From: Mesorhizobium sp.
GTDB taxonomy: Bacteria > Pseudomonadota > Alphaproteobacteria > Rhizobiales > Rhizobiaceae
Assembly (NCBI GenBank): GCA_004020645.1
Contig: SAQL01000044.1
Coordinates: 1-36,861, forward strand
DNA: 36,861 nt
Reading direction: 5' to 3'
How positions within the stretch are numbered: the first letter of the stretch is position 1; each line of letters opens with the position of its first letter. Under the pieces are notes generated by a model, which was given only the letters and a program-made list of their open reading frames with translations, was not told where the DNA came from and searched no databases. Below are positions 26,026 to 32,629 of this stretch, piece by piece. A program made the translations under genes and the position numbers.

Positions 26026-26550
26026 ATGTTTATTCGATCGACCACCGCACTGGCAGCGCTTTTCCTGCTCAGCGCAGCGACGTTGGCGCAAGCCTCCGAC
26101 AAGCCGAGCGACCCGCAGATCGCCCACATCGCCTACACAGCCGGCGTGCTTGACGTCGAGGCGGCCATGCAAGCGCTGAAGAAATCGAAGAACAAGGAGA
26201 TTCTCGATTTCGCCAAAGACATGGTGCGAGACCATGAAGCCGTAAACAAACAAGCGCTTGACCTGGTCAAGAAGCTCAACGTGACGCCAGAGGACAACGC
26301 CACCAGCAAGGCGCTGACCAAGGCGGCGGACGAGGAACGGGCGAAGCTCGCCAAGCTCGACGGCGCCGCGTTCGACAAGGCCTATGTCGACAATGAGGTC
26401 GCCTATCACAAGCAGGTCAACGGCGCACTCGAAACCCTGCTGATTCCCTCGGCCGAAAATGCCGAACTGAAGAGCCTGCTGGAGACCGGCCTGAAGCTAT
26501 TCCAGGGCCATGAACAGCATGCCGAACACGTCGCCGGCATGCTGAAATGA
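26026..26550 (+). CDS. DUF4142 ferritin-like secreted protein
   Basis: This 174-residue protein has a signal peptide (MFIRSTTALAALFLLSAATLAQA). The four-helix, ferritin-like DUF4142 fold carries an IAYTAGVLDVEAAMQALKKSKNKEILDFAKDMVRDHEAVN helix pair and a C-terminal YHKQVNGALETLLIPSAENAELKSLLETGLKLFQGHEQHAEHVAGMLK. Histidines in DHE and GHEQHAEH could bind metal. AAGGAGA precedes the ATG. The stop overlaps the cupredoxin ATG (ATGA). Periplasmic DUF4142 proteins are often under ECF control; the function is undetermined. Confidence 0.92.
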   Translation: MFIRSTTALAALFLLSAATLAQASDKPSDPQIAHIAYTAGVLDVEAAMQALKKSKNKEILDFAKDMVRDHEAVNKQALDLVKKLNVTPEDNATSKALTKAADEERAKLAKLDGAAFDKAYVDNEVAYHKQVNGALETLLIPSAENAELKSLLETGLKLFQGHEQHAEHVAGMLK

Positions 26551-26876
26551 GAACAGCACCGACGGCGTCGAAACGGCATCTGTGGATTGCAATGGCGCTA
26601 ACTATTGCTGCAGCACCCGCCGAGGCCGAAACGATTGAGGTGACGATCGAGAAGCTGGTGTTCTCGCCAGCCACTTTCGAAGCGAAGGTCGGCGACACGA
26701 TCGAGTGGATCAACAAGGACGTGTTCGCCCACACGGCGACCGTCAAAGGCGGCTGGGAGGTGATGATCCCGCCGAAGACATCGGCGAGCATGGTCCTTCA
26801 GAAGGCGGAAGCGTTCGACTATTTCTGCCGCTTCCACCCCAACATGAAAGGCCGTCTGACGGTGACGTCGCCCTAG
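26547..26876 (+). CDS. Periplasmic cupredoxin (type 1 copper protein)
   Basis: This 109-residue protein has an N-terminal signal peptide ending near AEA (27). The plastocyanin-like type 1 copper ligands are all present: H62 in VFAHTATV, C94 and H97 in FCRFHPNMKG, and M100. It would carry electrons or bind copper in the periplasm. Its ATG overlaps the DUF4142 stop by four bases, so both belong to the same transcript under the ECF-type promoter. The small size is typical of amicyanin- or pseudoazurin-like proteins. Confidence 0.92.
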   Translation: MRTAPTASKRHLWIAMALTIAAAPAEAETIEVTIEKLVFSPATFEAKVGDTIEWINKDVFAHTATVKGGWEVMIPPKTSASMVLQKAEAFDYFCRFHPNMKGRLTVTSP

Positions 26877-26891
26877 CCAAACCAGCAGAGA

Positions 26892-26913
26892 CCGCCCTGC
26901 GCGCGCAGGGCGG
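26892..26913. terminator. Convergent terminator-like palindrome (CCGCCCTGC core)
   Basis: A perfect 22-bp palindrome lies between the convergent cupredoxin and SDR genes. It has no T-run on either side, so it may act as a bidirectional stop only with factor help. A second hairpin overlaps the SDR 3' end (GGCGGCTTCAAGCCGCC). Confidence 0.5.
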
Positions 26914-26923
26914 CGCGGCGGCT

Positions 26924-27724
26924 TCAAGCCGCCTGGTAGCGAGGCGCCGGCTCGCCCGTCTGCGTCGCGGCGAACAAGGTCGCGCGGGCGGCGTCATAGG
27001 TTTCCCACAGCCCGCGGTCGTGGACCGACGGCAGCGTGATGGCTTCACCCTGATCGAACCCAGCCAGGGCCGCATCGACCATGTCTTCCGCGGTCATCAC
27101 CACCGCCGGGTCGAACGCTGAAAGCGGCATGCCGGCGAACTCGTAGAATTCGGTGGCGGTCGCCGCAGGAAGAACGAGCTGCAGCCTGACGCCGGTTCCG
27201 GCAAGCTCCTCCTGCAGGCCACGGCTGAAGTTCACCACATAACCCTTGGTGCCGCTGTAGAGGGAGGTGATCGGCAGCGAGTGCAGCGCCATGACCGAGG
27301 CTATGTTGATTATCGCCCCGGCGTTGCGCGACAGGAATGCCGGCAGCGCCGCCCGGGTCAGGCGCGTCAGCGCCGTGATGTTGAGCGCGATGGTCGACGC
27401 GGCATTCTCGTCGGACGTATTTATCGTCGATCCGAGCGTGCCGTTGCCGGCGTTGTTCACAAGCAAGGTGATGGCGGGGTTGGTGGCGAGCACCTTCTCG
27501 ACACGCGCCAGGCCCTCCTCCTTGGTCAGGTCGGCGCCGATCACCTCGACCTTGGCGCCATAGGCCCGCGACAGCTTTGCCGAGACGGTTTTCAGGCGTT
27601 CGGCGCGGCGCGCCACGAGCACAAGATCATAACCGCGGGCAGCGAGGCGGTCGGCATAGACGGCGCCGATGCCGGCGGATGCGCCGGTGACGACGGCGAT
27701 CGGCTTGGAAGCGGAGTTCGACAT
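26924..27724 (-). CDS. Short-chain dehydrogenase/reductase
   Basis: This 266-residue NAD(P)-dependent oxidoreductase has the Rossmann motif TGASAGIG (13-20), NNAG (90-93), and catalytic residues N115, S143, Y156 and K160 (YSGTK). It has the classical SDR length and resembles DltE/YdfG-like members. The substrate is unknown. It is divergent from a MarR-family gene, with two identical palindromes TTGAGCGCTCAA directly before its start, which fits repression by that regulator and release by a quinone or other aldehyde-like signal (inference). Confidence 0.94.
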   Translation of the reverse strand: MSNSASKPIAVVTGASAGIGAVYADRLAARGYDLVLVARRAERLKTVSAKLSRAYGAKVEVIGADLTKEEGLARVEKVLATNPAITLLVNNAGNGTLGSTINTSDENAASTIALNITALTRLTRAALPAFLSRNAGAIINIASVMALHSLPITSLYSGTKGYVVNFSRGLQEELAGTGVRLQLVLPAATATEFYEFAGMPLSAFDPAVVMTAEDMVDAALAGFDQGEAITLPSVHDRGLWETYDAARATLFAATQTGEPAPRYQAA

Positions 27725-27740
27725 GGTTATCTCCTGAATG

Positions 27741-27767
27741 TTGAGCGCTCAAATGTTGAGCGCTCAA
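27741..27767. promoter_or_regulatory. Doubled operator TTGAGCGCTCAA between SDR and MarR genes
   Basis: Two perfect 12-bp palindromes at 27741-27752 and 27756-27767 have a centre-to-centre distance of 15 bp. The copies are identical. They lie just upstream of the SDR start and 59 bp from the MarR start, as expected for a regulator of both genes. Confidence 0.75.
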
Positions 27768-27825
27768 CCAACTAGCCAAATCTGTGCCCCTTTGCAATGC
27801 TTCAGCCCTCAACTATTTTGTAAGG

Positions 27826-28392
27826 ATGAAAAAAACAGTCGAATCGTTCGCATCGCTAGAAGGTCGGGACGAGCCAGATGCAGAAGCGCCCGGCATGCCG
27901 AGCGATTTCGTCTGCATCAATTCGTCGCTGCGCCGTGCGGCGCGCCGGCTTGGCCAGTTGTATGACGCGGCACTGGTCCCAACCGGGCTGACATCAACGC
28001 AGACCCTTCTGCTCGGCCAGATCGACGGGCTCGCGGCCGCTTACGGCGAGGATGGGCCGACGCTGCAGGTCCTCGCCGGCCGCCTGGCGATCCAGATCTC
28101 AGCGCTGACGCATGCCCTGCGGCCGCTTGTGCGCGACGGTCTGGTCGAGGTCCGCCACGATACCCACGATCGGCGAACCAAGCATGCTGTGCTGACGCCG
28201 CTCGGCAAGGCGCGATACCAGCAGGCATATGTCGTGTGGGTCGAGGCCAACCGGCGCGTCGAGGCGATTTTGGGGGCAGCCGCGGCCGAAAAGCTGAGGA
28301 GCCTCGCCGACGATGTCGCCTCGCAGGACTTTCTCGACGCCTATGTTTCGGGCGCGAAGCCGGCGAGCGGCACCGAATCGTCGGAGCGTTAG
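27826..28392 (+). CDS. MarR-family transcriptional regulator
   Basis: This 188-residue winged-helix regulator has a helix-turn-helix TLQVLAGRLAIQISALTHALRPLVRDGLVEV and wing DTHDRRTKHAVLTPLGKAR with DRR at 115-117. The first about 25 residues (MKKTVESFASLEGRDEPDAEAPGMPSDF) form an unusual acidic extension; an alternative start at the later ATG (27895) would remove it. AAGG sits immediately before the chosen ATG at 27826, close but usable. It probably binds the doubled palindrome upstream and controls the divergent SDR gene. Ligand unknown. Confidence 0.9.
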   Translation: MKKTVESFASLEGRDEPDAEAPGMPSDFVCINSSLRRAARRLGQLYDAALVPTGLTSTQTLLLGQIDGLAAAYGEDGPTLQVLAGRLAIQISALTHALRPLVRDGLVEVRHDTHDRRTKHAVLTPLGKARYQQAYVVWVEANRRVEAILGAAAAEKLRSLADDVASQDFLDAYVSGAKPASGTESSER

Positions 28393-28393
28393 A

Positions 28394-28425
28394 GCGCCGC
28401 GCATCCTTTGGAACGCGCCACGGAC
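28394..28425. repeat. Degenerate copy of the CGTCC-GGACG dispersed repeat
   Basis: The sequence CGCCGCGCATCCTTTGGAACGCGCC resembles the two exact copies near 16517 and 16711 but has several changes. It lies directly after the MarR stop. Confidence 0.45.
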
Positions 28426-28499
28426 GGTCTGGTCCAGTCTTTCTACGACCAGCGACCGCTCGAATGCAGACGGACGACAATCTGTGCTAAAGTAACCCT

Positions 28500-28889
28500 A
28501 TGAAAGCATGGCTGGAAGCGGCAAAGAGCCGGGCCCGCGGCATCAAGCTTGATGTCGTCGCCCTGTGGTTCGCCGGACGCGATCCTCGCGTGCCCTGGTT
28601 TGCAAAGTTTGTTGCGGGGATGGTGGCCGCCTATGCGCTTTCCCCAATCGACCTGATCCCGGATTTCATTCCGGTGCTCGGTTATCTCGACGACCTGATC
28701 ATCGTACCGCTCGGCGTAATCCTGGCCATAAGGCTTGTTCCGCCGCCGCTGATGGACGAGTTTCGCGCGCAGGCTGCCGCGCTCGAAACTCACCCGCAAA
28801 GCAGGACGGGAATGTTTCTTGTCGTGGCGCTCTGGCTGGCTTTGGCAGCTTTGCTGATCTGGGCGTTCTGGCCCACCCACGCCAAATAG
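28500..28889 (+). CDS. DUF1232 (YkvA-like) membrane protein
   Basis: This 129-residue protein carries the DUF1232 signature, YALSPIDLIPDFIPVLGYLDDLIIVPLGVILAIRLVP, between a preceding region (WFAKFVAGMVAAYA) and a C-terminal hydrophobic helix (TGMFLVVALWLALAALLIWAFW). Two to three membrane segments are predicted. Function unknown. It stands alone on the plus strand, convergent with the truncated transporter gene that marks the start of the accessory island. Confidence 0.9.
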   Translation: MKAWLEAAKSRARGIKLDVVALWFAGRDPRVPWFAKFVAGMVAAYALSPIDLIPDFIPVLGYLDDLIIVPLGVILAIRLVPPPLMDEFRAQAAALETHPQSRTGMFLVVALWLALAALLIWAFWPTHAK

Positions 28890-28940
28890 TCCGATCAGGC
28901 TTGCACTTGAAACCGCCTAGTCTGCCGCCCCGCTGCCCGT

Positions 28941-29329
28941 CTAAAACCCAAGCGCCAGCCACGCCGTCCCGGCAAGCAGCGTGACCAGCGTCAGCGGCAG
29001 GCCGACCTTGAAGAAGGCGGCGAACGACAGTGGGGTGCCGGACACCCGTGCATACTCGGCGACGATCAGATTCGCGACTGAACCGAGCAGCGTGAAATTG
29101 CCGGCCAGCGTCGAGCTCATGGCGACGACCAGCCAGGCGCGCTCGGGGTCGTCCAGGCCTGGTATGAACGGCCGCAGCGCCAGCACGGCCGGAACATTGC
29201 TCATGATGTTGGACAGCACCGCGGTGAAGCCGGACAGCCGCCAGACGTCGTCCAGCCCGAGGTTTTTTGCCGAGGCGACGATGTCGGGGCTGAGCAGCGT
29301 CTTCTCGGCGCCGGCGACGACGATGAACA
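28941..29329. repeat. 389-bp direct repeat, copy 1
   Basis: It matches 31993-32381 at an offset of exactly 3052 bases, with one difference seen (A at 29052, G at 32104). The copies are in direct orientation and bound a 3-kb mosaic region, so recombination between them could delete it. Confidence 0.95.
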
Positions 29330-29489
29330 GGCCGGCGAACATGAACAACAGCGGCCCGTCGATCTCGCGGTAAATGCGCGCCGGCTTGATGGCGCGGGTC
29401 ACGAGAAGAATGGCGCCGCCGATCAGTGCGGCCTTGGCGACCGGAACGCCGGCGAAGAAGGCTATCGCCAGACCGATGCAGACCACCAC
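28941..29489 (-). pseudogene. Truncated anion/arsenite-type transporter, C-terminal half (copy 1)
   Basis: These 182 codons encode the C-terminal half of an ion transporter of the ArsB/NhaD/SLC13 type: RIYREIDGPLLFMFAGLFIVVAGAEKTLLSPDIVASAKNLGLDD, SNIMSNVPAVLALRPFIPGL and TLAGNFTLLGSVANLIVAEYA. The N-terminal half is missing: the frame runs into the fragment of another gene near 29490. The family normally has about 400 or more residues. The last 389 bp are repeated at 31993-32381 with one mismatch. It is most likely nonfunctional. Confidence 0.85.
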
Positions 29490-29548
29490 CGCCTTTTATT
29501 TGGCGGCACGTCGCGCGGATCTACATGGAAGCGGATTGCTTTCGTCAT
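29462..29548 (-). pseudogene. Truncated HTH-type partner gene (MTKAIRFHVDPRDVPP)
   Basis: The 28-codon frame begins with MTKAIRFHVDPRDVPPNK, which resembles the start of small proteins found with excisionase-like genes in rhizobial integrative elements and phages (established pattern, recalled not searched). Its ATG overlaps the TGA of the preceding gene. After about 17 residues it passes into the transporter fragment and ends at once. The rest of the domain is lost, which places the junction near 29490. Confidence 0.55.
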
Positions 29549-29739
29549 GCGCCCTCCCGGCTCAGCCGGCGTATCTCTTTGATGTTCTCGAGCGTGGTGT
29601 AATAGCGTTTGCCAATCGTCTCGACGGCAAGCTGGCCTCGCTTCACTGCACGCCGCAAGCCGCCGTTCGCCCCATGCTGCCGTCCGGGAACGCAATCCCG
29701 GGCCGACTTCGCCAGCCGCACCTTGGCTTGAACGTCCAC
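29545..29739 (-). CDS. Small excisionase-like DNA-binding protein
   Basis: This 64-residue protein has the C-terminal pattern LRRAVKRGQLAVETIGKRYYTTLENIKEIRRLSREGA, like the MerR-type helix-turn-helix and wing of excisionase-family proteins encoded by integrative elements. The N-terminal portion (MDVQAKVRLAKSARDC) is less clear and may contain a frameshift. Its stop overlaps the start of the truncated partner. Its presence beside a duplicated fragment suggests remains of an integrated element. Whether it is expressed is unknown. Confidence 0.5.
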   Translation of the reverse strand: MDVQAKVRLAKSARDCVPGRQHGANGGLRRAVKRGQLAVETIGKRYYTTLENIKEIRRLSREGA

Positions 29740-29786
29740 TGGCTGCCTGGCTTGTGCCGGAGCGTTTCCGCTATTCCCGGAGCACC

Positions 29787-30443
29787 TCAGTTGTGGCCCG
29801 GCGCGTCTCCCCTTCTCCCTTGCCCCCCGGCGTTGCCGTTCGCGTCGCCTTTGCCGAAGCTTCCGGTTGGACCAAAATCACTGGGTGAGTGAGGGCCTGG
29901 GCCCTCGCCGGCGGCTCCGACGCTCTTTTCGTTGCCGGGATTTCCAGCGGCGTCGTCGGACGAACCGTCATCGGTGCCGCCATCGTCGGTGCCGCCATCG
30001 TCGGTGCCGTCGTCGTCGGTGCCGCCATCGTCGGTGCCGCCGTTGTCGGTGCCGCCATCGTCGGTGCCGCCGTCGTCGGTGCCGCCATCGTCGGTGCCGC
30101 CATCGTCAGTGCCGCCATCGTCGGTGCCGCCATCGTCGGTGCCGCCGTCGTCGGTGCCGCTGTCGTCGGTGCCGCTGTCGTCGGTGCCGGCATCGTCAGT
30201 GCCGACCTGGCCGGTCGTAATGGGCGGGCACTGGTCTAGCTCCGCCCTAGTAAGCAGTTCGTCCCGGTTTAGAGCAACGCAGCATATTGCGTAGTTCTGC
30301 TCAGTCAGCGGGACGCACTGTTCGGCGGTAAGTACGGGCCTGATGCTGCTCTGGGCAGAAGCAGGCATGGTCGGCATCGAACACACAAGCGCCACAGAGG
30401 TAAGCATTGTGCTGCGAGTAAGTATTTGTTTCGCGGTTCGCAT
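29787..30443 (-). CDS. Secreted acidic GTDDG-repeat protein
   Basis: This 218-residue protein has a signal peptide ending in SMPTMPASA, then a compact region with three cysteines (EQCVPLTEQNYAICCVALNRDELLTRAELDQC plus one more nearby) and about 16 tandem five-residue units GTDDG, with a few substitutions (A, S, N, D). A Gly-rich tail follows. The repeat block is very acidic and likely disordered, possibly calcium-binding. A GGAAC-N17-CGTT site 35 bp upstream suggests general-stress control. No family is recognised. The other reading frames through the repeat are also open but are artefacts of the 15-bp unit. Confidence 0.8.
   Translation of the reverse strand: MRTAKQILTRSTMLTSVALVCSMPTMPASAQSSIRPVLTAEQCVPLTEQNYAICCVALNRDELLTRAELDQCPPITTGQVGTDDAGTDDSGTDDSGTDDGGTDDGGTDDGGTDDGGTDDGGTDDGGTDDGGTDNGGTDDGGTDDDGTDDGGTDDGGTDDGSSDDAAGNPGNEKSVGAAGEGPGPHSPSDFGPTGSFGKGDANGNAGGQGRRGDAPGHN
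29964..30203. repeat. Tandem 15-bp repeats, 16 units, coding
   Basis: Units read mostly TCGGTGCCGCCATCG or TCGGTGCCGCCGTCG. The 240-bp length is a multiple of three, so unit gain or loss changes the protein length without shifting the frame. There are no unique spacers, so it is not a CRISPR array. Confidence 0.95.
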
Positions 30444-30477
30444 CGGAACTCTCCGAAATTATTAACAGATGCTATGT

Positions 30478-30503
30478 AACGTAGCATCAAAATCATATGT
30501 TCC
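30478..30503 (-). promoter_or_regulatory. EcfG-type promoter of the GTDDG-repeat gene
   Basis: On the minus strand GGAAC (30503-30499), a 17-bp spacer and CGTT (30481-30478) match the alphaproteobacterial general-stress-response consensus GGAAC-N16/17-CGTT exactly. It is 35 bp before the gene start. GATGCTA-n7-TAGCATC (30468-30488) overlaps it. Confidence 0.75.
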
Positions 30504-30611
30504 CCTAATAAGGGTAGATTACATCTAAAGATGTATACAATTGCCTTTGCACTAATCCAAATTAATTATGGACTATAAGTAAATATGACTATTGAATTTT
30601 TTATTCTTTCA

Positions 30612-30825
30612 CCTAGCGCCGCATTTCCCGCGGTTCGTTCCGCCCTTCGACGACCGGAAGGTTGTGAGCGGCATCGTCTATGTGATCCGCAACGGTTTTG
30701 CAGTGGAAGGACGCGCCTGCCGGCTATGGCCCGCACAAGACGCTCTACAGCCGCTTCATCCGCTGGAGCCGGCTCGGCGTGTTCGACCGCATTTTCGCCG
30801 CCCTGGCCGGCGATAGGGAATGCCC
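30612..30825 (+). pseudogene. IS5-family transposase remnant (frameshifted)
   Basis: In one frame PPFDDRKVVSGIVYVIRNG and in the next QWKDAPAGYGPHKTLYSRFIRWSRLGVFDRIFAALAG form the N-terminal helix-rich region of an IS5-type transposase. A base gain near 30693-30698 switches frames. The catalytic part, the ends and inverted repeats are absent. It lies just upstream of the protease gene, and its second frame runs directly into that gene. Confidence 0.85.
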
Positions 30826-30841
30826 ACGAATGGGGTTCCCG

Positions 30842-31459
30842 ATGAAAATTTCAACAACCGCTCTTCTCGCATGCGTACTGGCAAGCACCGGCTGTAGCAC
30901 GACCAGTGGTTCGATTTCTGCCATGTCAACCGGGGGGAAGACCGTGCTCAGCACCGGAACGCAGATGCAGATGATTGGCCATGCATTTGCACCCCCGGCC
31001 TTCCATGACTTCTGCGCTCGTGAAAAGAGGCTCTGTAGCACGAGCGGTAGTCAGAAGCTGGTCGAGTTGACGAATTCGCGCAGTGCCGAGCTTGCTAGCG
31101 TAAACAGTTCGGTTAACCGGCGCATAACCGAAAGTTCCGACATGGCCACAAACGGGACAGACGATGACTGGAGGGTGCCAAGCAGGTATGGCGACTGCGA
31201 AGATTTTGCCATTCTGAAAAAGGCGGAGTTGATGAAGCTGGGTTGGCCTGCATCGGCGCTCCTTTTGACGGTCGCCCGAAGCGGTTGGGAAGGTCATACG
31301 GTGCTGACCGTGAGGACCTCGAAGGGTGACCTTATCCTCGACAACAGAAGTTCATCGGTTAAGGACTGGTCTCGTACTCCGTACCGTTACTTCGCCCGCC
31401 AGGCGCTTGGAGTTGGCAAAGCCTGGGAGCTGATAGGATCGGCAGAGCCAGTCATCTAG
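30842..31459 (+). CDS. Transglutaminase-like cysteine protease (BTLCP, DUF920), probable lipoprotein
   Basis: This 205-residue protein shows a transglutaminase-like fold: catalytic triad C119 (YGDCEDFAILK), H152 (EGHTVLTVRT) and D167 (LILDN). The family is BTLCP (PF06035), found in proteobacteria and thought to be periplasmic; LapG, which cleaves an adhesin under c-di-GMP control, is a known member. The N-terminus ends in ASTGC18, a possible but weak lipobox. No LapD gene is seen nearby. The ATG at 30842 is chosen; the frame is also open upstream into the IS remnant, probably by chance. Confidence 0.88.
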   Translation: MKISTTALLACVLASTGCSTTSGSISAMSTGGKTVLSTGTQMQMIGHAFAPPAFHDFCAREKRLCSTSGSQKLVELTNSRSAELASVNSSVNRRITESSDMATNGTDDDWRVPSRYGDCEDFAILKKAELMKLGWPASALLLTVARSGWEGHTVLTVRTSKGDLILDNRSSSVKDWSRTPYRYFARQALGVGKAWELIGSAEPVI

Positions 31460-31494
31460 CTCTACCGCAACGATCTAAGGCGATCGCGACGGAC

Positions 31495-31728
31495 TCAACC
31501 GGCGCTTTCGTGATCGAAGCGCATGCGCTTTACTATCAGTGACAAGAATACGGAAGACATCGTCCGAGCGCTCGTAATGATATCGATGCTCTTGCCGCGT
31601 TTGGGGAAGCGGGCCGTGTGTATCAGCCGGTTGCGGGTACCGGTCTGGATCAACCTATCACGAGCCTGCTTCAGGTACTTTGTAAGCCTGTGATTCACGG
31701 GGCTGACTGGTTCGACAATGTCGTCCAT
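31495..31728 (-). pseudogene. Truncated DUF4011-type helicase-like protein, N-terminus only
   Basis: The 77-codon frame begins with MDDIVEPVSPVNHRLTKYLKQARDRLIQTGTRNRLIHTARFPKRGKSIDII, like the start of DUF4011-domain proteins, very large multidomain SF1-helicase-related proteins of defence and mobile-DNA islands (recalled family resemblance). It then stops after KRMRFDHESAG. At least 90 percent of such a protein is missing. It is probably a remnant, although a short expressed peptide cannot be ruled out. Confidence 0.55.
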
Positions 31729-31992
31729 TTTATCTCCCCCTTGTCACCTCGGCTTGAAATAGCTGTCTTTGTCCAACGCTTTCATTCCGCGATTAATTTC
31801 CCCGGTTTTGTTGGTTTTTCTTAGTTACCCAACGGTTTAAGCAGCCTAGTCGTAACCTTAGCTTTGGTCTATATGCTTGGCGCAAGTTGTTGCCACCCTG
31901 CAAAACATTATGACAGCGGTTCACTGGTTGGTCGCAAAATGCTTTCCACTGAGTTTGGAGGCCCACTCCGGGTTTGCCGCCCCGCCGGCGGC
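31729..31992. other. Intergenic region with no recognised gene
   Basis: The stretch is less GC-rich than its surroundings, with TGGTTTTTCTTAGTT near 31812. No gene, repeat or terminator is supported. Confidence 0.4.
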
Positions 31993-32381
31993 CTAAAACC
32001 CAAGCGCCAGCCACGCCGTCCCGGCAAGCAGCGTGACCAGCGTCAGCGGCAGGCCGACCTTGAAGAAGGCGGCGAACGACAGTGGGGTGCCGGACACCCG
32101 TGCGTACTCGGCGACGATCAGATTCGCGACTGAACCGAGCAGCGTGAAATTGCCGGCCAGCGTCGAGCTCATGGCGACGACCAGCCAGGCGCGCTCGGGG
32201 TCGTCCAGGCCTGGTATGAACGGCCGCAGCGCCAGCACGGCCGGAACATTGCTCATGATGTTGGACAGCACCGCGGTGAAGCCGGACAGCCGCCAGACGT
32301 CGTCCAGCCCGAGGTTTTTTGCCGAGGCGACGATGTCGGGGCTGAGCAGCGTCTTCTCGGCGCCGGCGACGACGATGAACA
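31993..32381 (-). pseudogene. Transporter 3' fragment, copy 2 (direct repeat)
   Basis: These 389 bp encode the last 129 residues of the same transporter as 28941-29489. After position 32381 the sequence departs abruptly to unrelated DNA. Only the tail of the gene is left, with no promoter or start. One mismatch against copy 1 indicates recent duplication or gene conversion. Confidence 0.9.
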
Positions 32382-32383
32382 TC

Positions 32384-32629
32384 CCACGCTCATTGAAATC
32401 GTGGCTCGATCATGGCGAGGATGGAGACTGTCCCCACCTTTGGGCCGGCCGACCAGCAAAGCGAAGAACGCGCCTTCGGCATGGCAAAGCGAGCGAGCTG
32501 AACACCCGGCTGACGCTGGAACAAGCAGCCGATTGCGGAGTTGAACCGGCGGAGGTTTGCCGGAATGAGAACCACTCCCGTGCTGCGACGTTCGGTCGTG
32601 CATTACGCTCTTAGCGCGGCGTGGCCGCA
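32384..32629. other. Region between the transporter fragment and the Nramp-like gene
   Basis: No clear gene is present. An AGAAC-N16-CGTT pair (32568-32592) is one base off the general-stress consensus and lies 38 bp before the Nramp ATG. A GTG at 32621 could add three residues to that gene. Confidence 0.4.

Noticed and set aside
29964..30203. CRISPR-like array
   Set aside because: Repeats are contiguous without spacers, and encode a protein repeat.
29867..30294. Open frames on both strands through the 15-bp repeats, with Val-Gly-Ala, Pro-Ser or Arg-Cys repeats
   Set aside because: Tandem 15-bp units keep every frame open; only the frame with a signal peptide and a promoter is supported.
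32390..32575. Minus-strand 61-codon frame after the transporter fragment
   Set aside because: No ribosome-binding site or family pattern; the region is a junction of fragments.
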